Shown: in pieces, positions 19,764 to 28,538 of the stretch
Position numbering within the stretch: position 1 is the stretch's first letter
Layout of the letters: every line of letters begins with the position of its first letter
Origin: Chara braunii
Taxonomy: Eukaryota > Streptophyta > Charophyceae > Charales > Characeae
DNA: 28,538 nt
Direction of reading: 5' to 3'
Assembly (NCBI GenBank): GCA_003427395.1
Contig: BFEA01000153.1
Span: 102,489-131,026, forward strand
Position numbers and translations under genes: made by a program
Notes under the pieces: model-generated
Seen by the model: the letters and a program-made list of their open reading frames with translations, nothing else
Databases searched by the model: none
What the model was told of the DNA's origin: nothing

Positions 19764-20043
19764 TATGCACCCTACACATCACACACACACCTATCAAACG
19801 ACACATACGGACATGTAGACACTCGTAAATAAAGTCGGTAAATGATAACTACCGTTGTGAGGCCTACACCCAGTCCTCAGGTCCCTAACCGAGTGTTCAC
19901 AAGGTTTCTACATGCTTTGAAGTACATGTACTGTACTACCAGAGGAGCATGTAGCTTTGCCCGATGTATTCGTGCAATTGACTTTTTTTCCCCCTAATCA
20001 AACGACATTTTCTCCATTCCTAACTCCCAGTGATGTCTAAGGT
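19764..20043. promoter_or_regulatory. Gene C upstream region
   Basis: ACGACACATACGGACATGTAGAC and CGTAAATAAAGTCGG at 19797-19840 match the segment upstream of gene A (14911-14960), so the homology between modules A and C extends past the start codons. No frame is supported. The remainder, 19860-20043, is unique in the window. Confidence 0.45.
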
Positions 20044-20390
20044 AAGTGCGAGTGAACTGTCACTTGAGTTCATCACTCGGGGTTCACACAACAAGTCCGA
20101 GTGAACTCGCACTTAGATGGAGAGCTAGGTGCGCACACCATAAGTGTGGTGATTTAATATGGACGTTTGCGTGGACAAATCGGCAACATCGATTCATAAC
20201 ATTCAGTCTTGTCATCGCAAACAACGATCCCCTCCTTCACATGATCATCTTTTCAGCGAAAATATACATGCATGCCATGACATGAAGATGAGAGATCGAA
20301 ACACTTGCAACATCAGTATTATGAAAGTCAGAGGGATGGACAGAGGGTAACACTTGCAAGTCGCCTGTGGTTTTTCCCAAGGTCAATGCA
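20044..20390. repeat. R3 dispersed repeat at the edge of block 2
   Basis: Dyads at 20044-20065 (8 of 10 pairs) and 20093-20114 (9 of 10 pairs, right arm ACTCGCACTT followed by AGATGGAGAG). Continues with GCGCACACCATAAGTGTGGTGAT, ATGGACGTTTGC and TACATGCATGCCATGACATGAAG as in the other R3 copies, then runs into block 2. The equivalent of this repeat is absent to the left of block 1. Confidence 0.85.
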
Positions 20391-20599
20391 AAAAAATCAT
20401 TCATTCGCAAACTGCAAAGTACACAGAGGCGTTCCCAAATCATTCAATGCAAGCAAACATTCCATCCCACGTTGCAAAGTACACAAAAGTTTTCCAGAAA
20501 TCACAAAGTACATGGAGTATTTCAAAAAATCATTGAAGCACACGTTCTAAGGTACATGTAGGTTTTTTAAATGTCATTCAAGGCTACGTCATGTAGTCT

Positions 20600-21780
20600 A
20601 CATGACATGCCCTCATCTACACAAGACGGTTCCGAAAATTCTACATGATACGCCCTCGTCGCCAGATCCACGAGTCGTCGAACACAGGCCCTACGTACTA
20701 CGGTCACTTCGAACAGAAGCTCAACCGAAACAAAACACAAGCCGAAAAGTTGTACATTACACTTGGAAATAACCATGCCTTACCTCAAACACGCATATGT
20801 CGAAAACAAGTTCAACGAAAGTCCTACACAACAACTGATTGAACCCGAAGACCCACACAAACGCTAACTCGTGCCGAAGTGCCACATTAGACAAAAATTC
20901 ATCCAAGTCCGGCACGATGTTGACCTGCCTACACAAGATCCATACAGAAGCTCTTAGATACGGCCAGACCCATCGCAAGGTGGTAAATGTGAGTCTATTC
21001 GCATATGGAATCCGAATACCCTGATACGATCACTATCTTCGTATCATGAGTCGCATGAAAACAGTTAGTACGATCTCCATGGTACCAGCATGTACAGTTG
21101 ATTCAAGTCAAAGACGTACACAAGCGCTGATTCGTGCTGAAGTCCTACAGTAGACAAAAGCTCATCCAAGCCCGACACGATGTTCACTTGTGTACACAAG
21201 TCCCACACAGAAGCTCATCCAAGCCCCACACGATGTCTGCAATGTGATACGGCCAGACCCTTCGCAAAAGGCATGAGGTGATAAATGCGAGTCTATTCAC
21301 ATATGGAATCCGAATATGCCGAGACGGTGACTATCTTCGTATCATGCATCGCGCGAAAAGAGTTGGTACGATCTCCATGGTAGCAGCACGTGAAGTCTTC
21401 GAGTAGGCTGCCACGATCATTGTCGTTGTGGTCATCTATGTCGAACTCGATGGCCAGCGATTTGCTTCAGGAATTCGGGCATGAAGATCTCATTCCATAT
21501 TTCTCAAGTCGCGCAGTGCCACGAGGATATCTCTAAAAATTCAATTCAAATTGGTCGAGTTACAGATTTGGAACGGAAAACGGGCTCCCCAGAACGGCGG
21601 ACTGCCACGATCTTCTCTCCGTAGAAAGCCGAACAGTCATCATCATCCGGGACCGGAAGGTGGCGTTATCCAGGAATCCCAGTGTTGTCAACCTACTCTA
21701 AACCATGACTGTTCTAATCTGCGCCGACCACCGTCGTCTACATTCAACAAAATTCAATGGGATGTACCCGTAGTGCGAGG
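20600..21780. other. Region downstream of D2 with 298-bp tandem duplication
   Basis: No gene. CTATTC(G/A)CATATGGAATCCGAATA and TACGATCTCCATGGTA occur twice, about 298 bp apart, whereas block 1 (1300-1420) has them once. Dyad-like TGAGTCTATTCGCA lies near 20989. Confidence 0.7.
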
Positions 21781-22688
21781 CTAACACCGGTGGTGTAGAT
21801 GCGGATGTCCACCATCGCAGTAAGGGCAGTTGCACACATATCTCGTCTTCCCGTTGCGTAGTATCACATCCTGAGGTCCTGAGGCTGCATAATACAGAGG
21901 ACGGTAAACAACTCGCAATTCGTTGTCCCTATGTTCGACTGTGAAATTTATTTCGTCGCAGCTATGGAAGAGGTAGTGAAGTTGTTGGTGCACCAAACAA
22001 TCAATCGCAAATCTAGCTCATCTTTGAGTGCTTGATCTATGGCTAGCCTGTTTTTGAACCGCGCAAGGGAACCAGTAGGGACGGATGTGTGAAACGCTTG
22101 AAAAGAAGTGAGTTTGACACCGTGAAATTCCTCCCTTACGAGAAATAGAGCTCTCATTCGTCAGCCGTCCACCTTCACGACAGTGAAGAGCGTCACGGCG
22201 GTGGTGCCACGGTTACACACCCTCACTCGAACGAAGTAGTTAATGATCACCGGCGCCTACTTCGTCGGTTCGCCGAGGCAAAACGAGACACACAGTTTTT
22301 GATGCAACTTGTCCAACGACATCCATTTTAGTTTCTCACATAGAATGTGCCATGCTTCAACCATCTCAGAAGTTTGGACGGGTTCCTCTTCGACGGGTTC
22401 CGTCTTCAGAATTCGCTCCAACCCGATAGAGTAGGAGTAAACATCCTTCAGCATAGTGTACAGGTACCAAAAGTTCGACCCTGCATCACAGCAAATCCGC
22501 ATGTGTCCTTCTTCCGCACTTTGCCACGAAGGGATTTCTCCGTCGGGGGTAACATCATTTTCGAGGTGCAGGTAGTCACAGCCCACAGTAGAACGCGCAA
22601 TGTCTTCCCAAATATTCTTTGACAAAATGATCAGATCGATGTCCTGCGCTGAGGACTTCGTGCTCCACGACGAAGTACCGATATCCCT
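21781..22688 (-). pseudogene. Orphan protein D, copy 2, multiply broken
   Basis: Homolog of 1801-2700. The ATG of copy 1 is AGG here (22686-22688). Further breaks are TAG near 22254 (Ser in copy 1), TGA near 22166 (Arg in copy 1) and a 1-nt loss near 22008. Intact motifs include DLIILSKNIWED, DYLHLEND, NFWYLY, KLCVSFCLGEP, RVCNRGT, ALFLVREE, VHQQLHYLF and the C-terminal CNCPYCDGG, which is better kept than in copy 1. The dyad upstream survives in weak form (22905-22926), 217 bp from the start position. Confidence 0.75.
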
Positions 22689-23182
22689 TCTGCATCAGCG
22701 GAGAAACGCAAGGAAGAGCGTTCATTGCGATTCTCCTGAGTGCATAAAAAAAAAAACTGGTGCATAAGCAAGAAATAAAAAATCTTGATGTGCACGAAAG
22801 GGTTCGATAATTGAGAATTGGTTCGCTCTTCGGATGAGAGTGCAAGTTCTACAACCGCCATTTAATCTCGACCTTTTTTCTACACGTAGTTCATGTGGTT
22901 CAATAAGTGGGACTAAATCCGCACTTCGCAAGCGAGCGCAAGTCCTGCAACCACCTCTTGATCTCGACTCATTTCCAAGAAGTCATTAATGTGGAACGGT
23001 AAGACCACTCTACCATTAAGGACCACGGGGTGGAAAAAGTGACAACAATGACGAGTTAGTTTAGACTAATGTGAACAACGCGGTCGTCGATGAACCGCGA
23101 GGTTTTCTTATGAGTACAGCAGCAAAGTGCGAACTAACTCAGAGTTGTGGAAATCCCCAAACAGGGAGGCTCACATGGCAGG
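22689..23182. promoter_or_regulatory. D2 upstream region
   Basis: Equivalent of 2701-3280, with the 96-bp duplicated segment kept (GAGTGCAAGTTCTACAAC and GAGCGCAAGTCCTGCAAC) but only a partial copy of the 43-bp repeat (TATGAGTACAGCAGCAAAGT). No gene seen. Confidence 0.4.
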
Positions 23183-24062
23183 TCAGGGCGACTGGTGTCC
23201 ATCGTCACAGTAAGGATAGTCGTAGATCTGTCTCCGCCTACCACCTACGAATTCCAATGTTTGGACACCCGAACGGTGATGCGAAACTTTTCGTAAAGTG
23301 TACTCACTGTAGTTGTCCTTGTGTTCCAAAGTGAAGAATATATCCTCACATAATCCGAAAAGGAAGTGAAGTTGTGCATGTACCAAACAGTCAACCCTTT
23401 GATTCAACTCTGTTGCGAGCGATGGATCTATTTCGAATCGTTCGCGGAAGCGCTTCAGAGCACCCGCGGATGTGGGCTCGCAAAAGTCTTCTCTCACAAG
23501 GAAAAAAACTCTCATTCGCTTGCCATCAAGCTTGGCCGCCGTAAAAAGAGTTAGTACAGGGGTGCCTCGGCTGAACAGACGCGCTAGGCCATACCTGTCT
23601 ATGACTACAGGGAAACGCAATTGCGGCTTTCCGATGCAGTAGCAAACGCACAGTTTAGCATGTTGTTTGTCCATACAATCCCAATCTTGTGAGTCCCATG
23701 CGTCGAGCATATCGTCGACTTGAAGGTTCTCCTCCTGACTGGACGGAACTTCCCATGTCGGACCTCTTCTGAACTCCAGTAGAGGTACCACATATTCGAC
23801 CCCCTATCCCGAACTATTGTAGTTTGTCCATCAACAACACGTGTTTCGGCTCAATGTAACCGTCGAGGCCGACCCCGGCTTCGACATGCAAATAATCCTT
23901 GTTAAGACTGACCATTCCTCGTGCCCAAATATTTTTGTTCATCATGATGAGATCCCTGTCCACGTTCTCGATTGAAAACGAATACTCGCTCGCATACGAC
24001 GAGGTTTCGTATGACCTTGTCTCGTACACAACGTCGCACAATGGTGTGTTGTCGTCATCCAT
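23183..24062 (-). pseudogene. Orphan protein E, copy 2, two frameshifts
   Basis: Homolog of 3281-4174. From ATG 24062 the frame runs to DGYIEP, where a 1-nt loss (about 23850) ends it; a second 1-nt loss near 23763 returns to a frame open from 23791 to the TGA at 23183. That frame holds KLCVCYCIGKP, VLTLFTAAKLDG, RMRVFFLVRED, VDCLVHAQLHFLFGLCED and the C-terminal YPYCDDG that copy 1 loses to a stop. A four-residue deletion lies near AWDSQDWD. The two frameshifts together restore the copy 1 frame. Confidence 0.75.
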
Positions 24063-24159
24063 CCTGCAGGACAAGAAACCGGAACTAGTTCGCAGTTAAC
24101 GTCTCGTCATTATCTTTGTGGAGTTCGTAGCTCACAAATCCGAATCAGTTCGCATTTAA

Positions 24160-25146
24160 CTAAACGGGCACGTCGGACGGACCGCAAAGACAGTCGTCCC
24201 CAGGGCCGCAAGCGCTTTCTCGCAAACGGATGTCGGTATTGTAAGGCCTGTCACGAATTTGCTCCCATCCGTCCCTTTGCGAAAGGGTCTTTTCCACGAA
24301 TAAGCCACGGTTTCGGCGCGTTGCCATTGTTCCTCGTCCGAAGTGGAAAGTTTCCACCTTTTCGTCCAAGCGCTGGAGTACCTTTCGCGAAGATCGGACA
24401 AGTAACCTGTAGGCACCCACCACTGTATACATAAACAACCGAAATGAGGTGAGGAACGGTCGTCCACAACCTCAGACTGTGCTATGCCAACCCAGAACGG
24501 GACACCTTGAGACAGTTCCTCATCGGGCGGCCTAACAATCGGAAAATCACCTTTGTTTATATGGCGCAGAGGGTCGAAGTCCACTTTTGGACGGCCCGCC
24601 CTCGGTCCTACATATGTATGCGAAGCCTTTGGTGAAGGAGGGTTGGTTTCTTGAACGTCATCCAGAGTTTCGACTCATAGTGGCCAGAAGGCGTGAGGGT
24701 AGACATTGGGCTTCTTCGCCCCGACGACATCGTCTTCCTCACCCCCTCTCATCTCCTTCTTCTTTTCCTCTTCGATCATATCGTCCGCCTCGACGAAGAC
24801 GGCTTTCCAGTAAGACAAAGCATCCTTCCGCTTGTCGACCTCCTCCTTCCTATATGTCTGCCACATGTGTCTATGCCGTTCAAGGACTTCGAGGAATTTT
24901 TGGACACTGTCACGAGCCATCCGAAAATCCTCTTTAACGATACGAGGAATAACACATGGTTCTGGAGGGGAGGTAGGGCTTGCGTACCGCCCATCGACAA
25001 CGGGGAACCAGTGAACTGGTCTGCCTTCCGGCATCCATTCCGCATCGGTGCAGTACTTTTTGTACACCATGACGGGACTGCTGTCACGCATGAAGAATTT
25101 GAAGAGATGCGGTTTCGACACGCCGACGATGCTTTTGTCGACGAAC
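24160..25146 (-). pseudogene. DUF7869 protein F, copy 2, C-terminal part
   Basis: Homolog of 4272-5245, in the same orientation as copy 1. It carries FKFFMRDSSPVMVY, VHWFPVVDG, PRIVKEDFRMA, an acidic/Lys linker, GDFPIVRPPDEELSQGVPFW and CIQWWVPTG. TGA at 24675-24677 interrupts it, and a 1-nt loss near 24205 shifts the last residues. Homology to F stops at GTCGAC (25138-25143), where the rest of the gene is found inverted downstream. Confidence 0.8.
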
Positions 25147-25207
25147 AGTCATTTCGTCAAAACGAACATATTATATTTTTTGAACGAAATCAAAACTGAT
25201 TTTTTTT
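25144..25207. repeat. 64-bp direct repeat, left copy
   Basis: Nearly identical to 26354-26417 (AACAG(T/C)CATTTCGTCAAAAC and onward). Each copy contains its own imperfect hairpin, ATTTCGTCAAAA against TTTTGAACGAAAT. The two copies flank the inverted part of gene F and are absent from block 1. Confidence 0.85.
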
Positions 25208-25423
25208 TGCCAAAATCCTGTCGGATTTTTTTGCTCCTGGGGCTCTGGCGTTCCCAAAACACCTCCTACATGTATCTGGTCTATGGTTGAGACCAGATAC
25301 CTAAAAAAAAAAAAAAAAAAAAAATTTTTTTTTTTTTTTTTTTTTAATTTGGTCTCAACCATAAACTAGATACATGTAGGGGGTCCAGCGTTTTGGGAAC
25401 GCCGGACCCCCAGTAGCAATGCT
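25208..25423. mobile_element. Foldback element with A/T core
   Basis: Left arm 25265-25295 and right arm 25350-25380 are inverted repeats matching at 29 of 31 positions; outer arms 25247-25260 and 25390-25403 match 14 of 14. The core is about 22 A then about 22 T. Inside, GTATCTGGTCT (25272-25282) pairs with AGACCAGATAC (25290-25300), and GGGGTCCAGCGTT (25380-25392) pairs with AACGCCGGACCCC (25398-25410). No coding capacity. Arms that differ at several sites argue against a simple hairpin sequencing artefact. Confidence 0.75.
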
Positions 25424-26353
25424 ATGCCTAACGAAATGGTTGTGAGGGGGACCTCACAGAGACCTAAAGTTAGGCTCCCTGCTTATTTCACGAAACTCCT
25501 TGTATACGAGTCCATCAAGGCGGACTTGGAAGCGGCAGGTCAGACCGTCGTTTCAGAGCAAGTCTTCTACTCCATATGGAGAAATTACTTGTGGCATGCT
25601 GACCTTGCCAAGTCCAACTCATTCACAAAGTGTGGCGAGTGTGTCTGTCTTAGACAGGGCAGAGATAACGCCCTTCGCCTTCATAACCGTAACTATTTCG
25701 ACGAAAAACACCGTGAACACCAACTAGATCAGGTCGCTCACTGTGCGGATTACAGTGAATAAAAACTTTGTTCCATTTTGAACCCCACGGAATACCTTTG
25801 TCTTATAATGGATGAAATGGATCAGAAAAAGACAACCATTCCTCACATCGGCATGTATAATTACTCCAAGGATCATCGAGACGACATGCTGATGAAAACG
25901 AACCTGACCGTGGTCGTAGCTCACGGCAGGAAACCGTCCATTTATGTTTACACGTATTTGCCATTCTATGCGCAGGGTTCCGATGACACCATGACGTGCG
26001 TCATGCGGACTCTATGTGAGTTGCAAGCGTCGGGACATAAAAGGCCATGCCACCTCCGAATCCAAGCGGACAATTGCTGGAGGGAAAACAAAAACCGATA
26101 ACTTATGTGTTTGGCCTCCCTTCTGGTGCAATTCGGGATTTTCGAAGATGTCAAAGTGGGCTTCATGCTCGTTGGCCACACGCATACCGACATAGACGCG
26201 ACTTTTAGTGTTTTCTCGAAAAAGCTGAAGGACAACGATGCTTACACCATGAAGCAGTTGTTCTCGCTTATCTAGTCGTCGCACAAGATACTGCCGAAGT
26301 GCACTGAGCTCGATCATATTGTCGATTGACGCCGGGTAGTGGATCGATACGTC
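25424..26353 (+). pseudogene. DUF7869 protein F, copy 2, inverted middle part
   Basis: Plus-strand homolog of the minus-strand segment 5250-6180 in block 1. It carries RLPAYFTKLLVYESIKADLE, SNSFTKCGECVCL, MDEMDQKKTTIPHIGMYNYS, VVAHGRKPSIYVY, LRIQADNCWRENKN and VGHTHTDIDATFSVFSKKL. Stops: TAA 25760-25762 (Trp in copy 1), TAA 26099-26101, TAG 26273-26275, TGA about 26327. The first 120 or so codons of F are missing. SFTKCGEC is intact here but broken in copy 1, and the frame is intact across the copy 1 frameshift. Confidence 0.85.
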
Positions 26354-26417
26354 AACAGCCATTTCGTCAAAACGGACATATTATATTTTTTGAACGAAAT
26401 CAAAACTGACTTTTTTT
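26354..26417. repeat. 64-bp direct repeat, right copy
   Basis: See 25144-25207. It replaces the block 1 sequence between about 6190 and 6530; collinearity resumes at about 26420 (TTACAACATTTGTGC). It also supplies the last codons and the TGA of gene G copy 2. Confidence 0.8.
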
Positions 26418-27350
26418 GTTCTTACAACATTTGTGCCTCGTGACGAGCGCAATGTTAGTTTTATTCAATCGACTTTTGGCCCTGTTTGAATGTTCCGACC
26501 TTTTAACCGGCCTATTTTTTCGATTATATCTTCTCATTTCTCCAGGTAGGGAATGAGACAAAACCTGAAGGACTGCTTTGGGAGTTCTAGGGTGACTTTT
26601 TGTTGGGGACCTATGCGCTGCATCTATGAATTCAGATTTGTCCGCGGGAGCGGTCCTCGACAAATCAGATTGGGAGGACTCCGATGAACTATAGAAATTT
26701 GTGTCTACAAAACCAATCTGCCAATGTCCCATTGCACCTGTGGTTGTCATCGACAAAGAGCCAATTTTCCCGGCTTCACATGCAATTCTCTTAGCTGTCT
26801 CGACACTTTCACACTCACGTTCCGTTGCCTGTTCCTTATCAAACCCGTTTCTATCGGATGCACCGCACTGTTCCCCATCAGATCTGTTTCTGTCGGGCGT
26901 CCCGTAGAAGTCTGTATCCACGAACGAACGACCATAGTCAAATGCTAGGGGTTGGGTAACTTCAATTCTTTCACACAGTCTACCCGCTCTCCGCACGAGA
27001 TCTGATGCAGTCGTTTCGGACACACCACAAAAATTTGTGTCCATGAACATCCATCCACCGGGAAATGTCGCCACATCCCGAATACCCCCACTATCGGGGA
27101 TTAGCGCTGTAAATAAGCGCTGACCATCAGGAACATCGATAAAGCGAACAAAACGACGCCGAGTGGACGTCGCAGACGAGCCTGAATGATTCGCCGGGGT
27201 AAAAATTGAGAACTCCCTTTTCAAACCGCAAGGCTGATCAGAGGGAGTTTCCGGGCTGTTGTCACAAGAACGACGTTCTCGAACATCGTCTTCTCCACGT
27301 TGTCGCGACGGTGGCGGTGGCGTGACACAGGGGACGGATTGGACACCCAT
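26400..27350 (-). CDS. Protein G, copy 2, intact 316-codon frame with DTNFY repeats
   Basis: Not recognised. The longest uninterrupted reading frame in the window apart from repeat artefacts. ATG at 27350. A polar, Pro/Arg/Ser-rich N-terminus (VTPPPPSRQRGEDD), then RRRFVRFIDVPDG, and three copies of a motif: MDTNFCGVSETTASDLVRR, VDTDFYGTPDRNRSDGEQ and VDTNFYSSSESSQSDLSRT, so the unit is about (V/M)DTNFY-x2-(S/P)(E/D)-x3-SD. A basic C-terminus ends NKKSQF. The stop lies in the 64-bp direct repeat, so the present C-terminus is probably not the ancestral one. The matching gene in block 1 is broken. It may be a separate protein or an N-terminal exon of the DUF7869 gene. Confidence 0.5.
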   Translation of the reverse strand: MGVQSVPCVTPPPPSRQRGEDDVRERRSCDNSPETPSDQPCGLKREFSIFTPANHSGSSATSTRRRFVRFIDVPDGQRLFTALIPDSGGIRDVATFPGGWMFMDTNFCGVSETTASDLVRRAGRLCERIEVTQPLAFDYGRSFVDTDFYGTPDRNRSDGEQCGASDRNGFDKEQATERECESVETAKRIACEAGKIGSLSMTTTGAMGHWQIGFVDTNFYSSSESSQSDLSRTAPADKSEFIDAAHRSPTKSHPRTPKAVLQVLSHSLPGEMRRYNRKNRPVKRSEHSNRAKSRLNKTNIALVTRHKCCKNKKSQF

Positions 27351-27600
27351 TTGAAGAGAAGATTAACAAGACAACTGTACAACAAGAAAATAACGTCAAC
27401 GTATGACGAGGTTAGGGAAATACACAAGAGGGAGCAAACTCGCATTTCTAATATTTATCACATAACAGTGCAACAACAACATTCGAATCCATATTGTTTT
27501 TGCGGACCCTGATTTGAAGCTGAAGTGGTATCTCAAGTCCAACTCCTCTCCCACTCATTCTGTTGTGCTGGTTGAAAACGACTGCTCTTCTTGATACTCA
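27351..27600. promoter_or_regulatory. G2 upstream region
   Basis: Conserved with block 1 at 7466-7620 (AACTGTACAACAAGAAAAT, AAACTCGCATTTCT). A perfect 6-bp dyad GCGAGT-N2-ACTCGC lies at 27629-27642, 279 bp upstream of the ATG. No gene. Confidence 0.35.
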
Positions 27601-28240
27601 GTTCAATGTGCAAGTGGTTTGGATATATGCGAGTAAACTCGCACTTTTTCTCCCACATAGCATAAGGGGCGTACTTGCATCCAGGCGAGAGTACAAGTAC
27701 GAGAGTACAAATGCGAGCTGATTCGAACGTATTTACCGTACAGTAAGAAATTAGGTTCCTGGTTGGAACAAGAGCGAACACATTCGTACTTGAAACGAGC
27801 ATTTCGATTTCGAAACCGAGGGTGCAAGTGCGAGTTAATTCGGTCTTATCCACTACACAACAAGAAATTTAGGGGCGTGGTTAGCTCAAGTGCGAATAAA
27901 TTCGCACTTCAAATGAGCATGTCAATTTCGTCGCACAAACATAAAATACCTTCGTGGTTGGTTTAGTAGCGAGTTAATTCGCAAATAGAAAAGGACTTCT
28001 TTATTTTTGGGACGCGAAGAGACGCGGCTTTACTGCTCGAGTGCTTCGATTTCGGGAATGAGAGTACAAGTGCGAGTTAATTCTGACTTATCGACTATAC
28101 AACAACAAATTTAGGGGGCTGGTTATTTCAAGAGCGGATAAATTCGCACTTGAAACGAGCATTCCCATTACGAAACTGGGGGTGCAAGTGCGAGATGTTT
28201 CGGACTTCTTCGGCGTGTACTACGAAACACAGATCGTCGC
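27600..28240. repeat. R1 tandem array, block 2
   Basis: Shorter counterpart of 7640-9000. It contains the best palindrome of the window, AAGTGCGAAT (27888-27897), 2 nt, ATTCGCACTT (27900-27909), with all ten pairs perfect, and a second at 28127-28154 (11 of 13 pairs). No gene seen. Confidence 0.85.
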
Positions 28241-28492
28241 AAGAGAGAGATGGGGAAGGATGGCGTAGTATTTTTTTAAGATACATTAAGAAAGATGAAG
28301 CAGCGATGGACAGACGGCACAAGGTAGATGGAGATAGAGTATTCACCCGAATACAACGTGCGGTCATTACAATTGAATTTGGGGCATCTTTTAGTCAAAC
28401 AAGTGGACCCGCCTCAGCCACGCTGCGGCGAAGGACGATGACAAAAATATATTGCGAAACACCTCAGCCATCAGCAGGAATCCATCTTTGCA

Positions 28493-28527
<35 letters not shown>

Positions 28528-28538
28528 CTTGGCGGCAA
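28241..28538. other. Block 2 edge and (CT)n tail
   Basis: Degenerate GATGGAGA units to about 28340, then a single inverted-repeat arm equivalent to 9214-9264 at 28346-28395. From 28396 the sequence has no match in the window, and it ends with (CT)n at about 28498-28524. No gene is visible. Confidence 0.6.

Larger units (their letters stand above)
20420..28395. repeat. Block 2 of the large segmental duplication
   Basis: Diverged copy of 750-9297 in the same orientation. Differences: an extra tandem copy of about 298 bp (compare 20991 and 21289), loss of the first 120 or so codons of F, inversion of F at 25424-26353, a foldback insertion at 25208-25423, and a shorter R1 array. Similarity stops at about 28395, immediately after GGGGCATCTTTTAGTC. 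Confidence 0.9.

Noticed and set aside
28438-28538. Matching (CT)n at both window ends as terminal repeats
   Set aside because: Simple microsatellites without shared flanking sequence; probably chance or contig trimming.

Overview
This is repeat-rich eukaryotic nuclear DNA. The signs are long dinucleotide microsatellites, a run of Ns inside a (GA)n tract, dispersed minisatellites, and a decayed transposase-like gene of a eukaryotic type (DUF7869). I see no rRNA, tRNA or bacterial-style operon. The organism cannot be fixed from the sequence; an alga, early plant or protist with a large repetitive genome would fit.

Layout. 1-750: simple repeats, AT-rich DNA and short hairpins. About 750-9300: block 1, holding four minus-strand pseudogenes in the order G, F, E, D (read 5' to 3' on the minus strand), followed by a tandem array and a small foldback element. 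9030-10650: GATGGAGA-type minisatellites. 10650-13130: low-information DNA with short tandem repeats and a dispersed repeat called R2 here. 13300-19870: three modules, each made of a dispersed repeat (R3) followed by a minus-strand gene of a second orphan family (A, B, C); a gapped (GA)n tract and R2 copies lie between B and C. 20040-28395: another R3 copy running into block 2, a diverged second copy of block 1. 28396-28538: unmatched tail ending in (CT)n.

Genes. F is a DUF7869 protein with DDE/RNase H-like motifs, about 750 residues when breaks are ignored. D and E are tandem paralogs of about 300 residues from a family I do not recognise. G is a polar protein with a repeated DTNFY motif that may be a 5' exon of F. 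A, B and C form another unrecognised family of about 300 residues. Nearly all copies carry nonsense codons or 1-nt indels, so the window is a graveyard of a multi-gene repeated cassette, probably a large mobile element or its cargo. The longest clean reading frame is G in block 2 (316 residues).

Three signals stand out. (1) A GCGAGT/ACTCGC dyad, up to a 10-bp perfect inverted repeat with a 2-nt spacer, recurs in several otherwise different repeat families and lies about 170-280 bp upstream of D, G, A and C. (2) In block 2 part of gene F is inverted, flanked by 64-bp direct repeats, next to a foldback with an A/T core. (3) Two orphan protein families share the same dispersed repeat modules.
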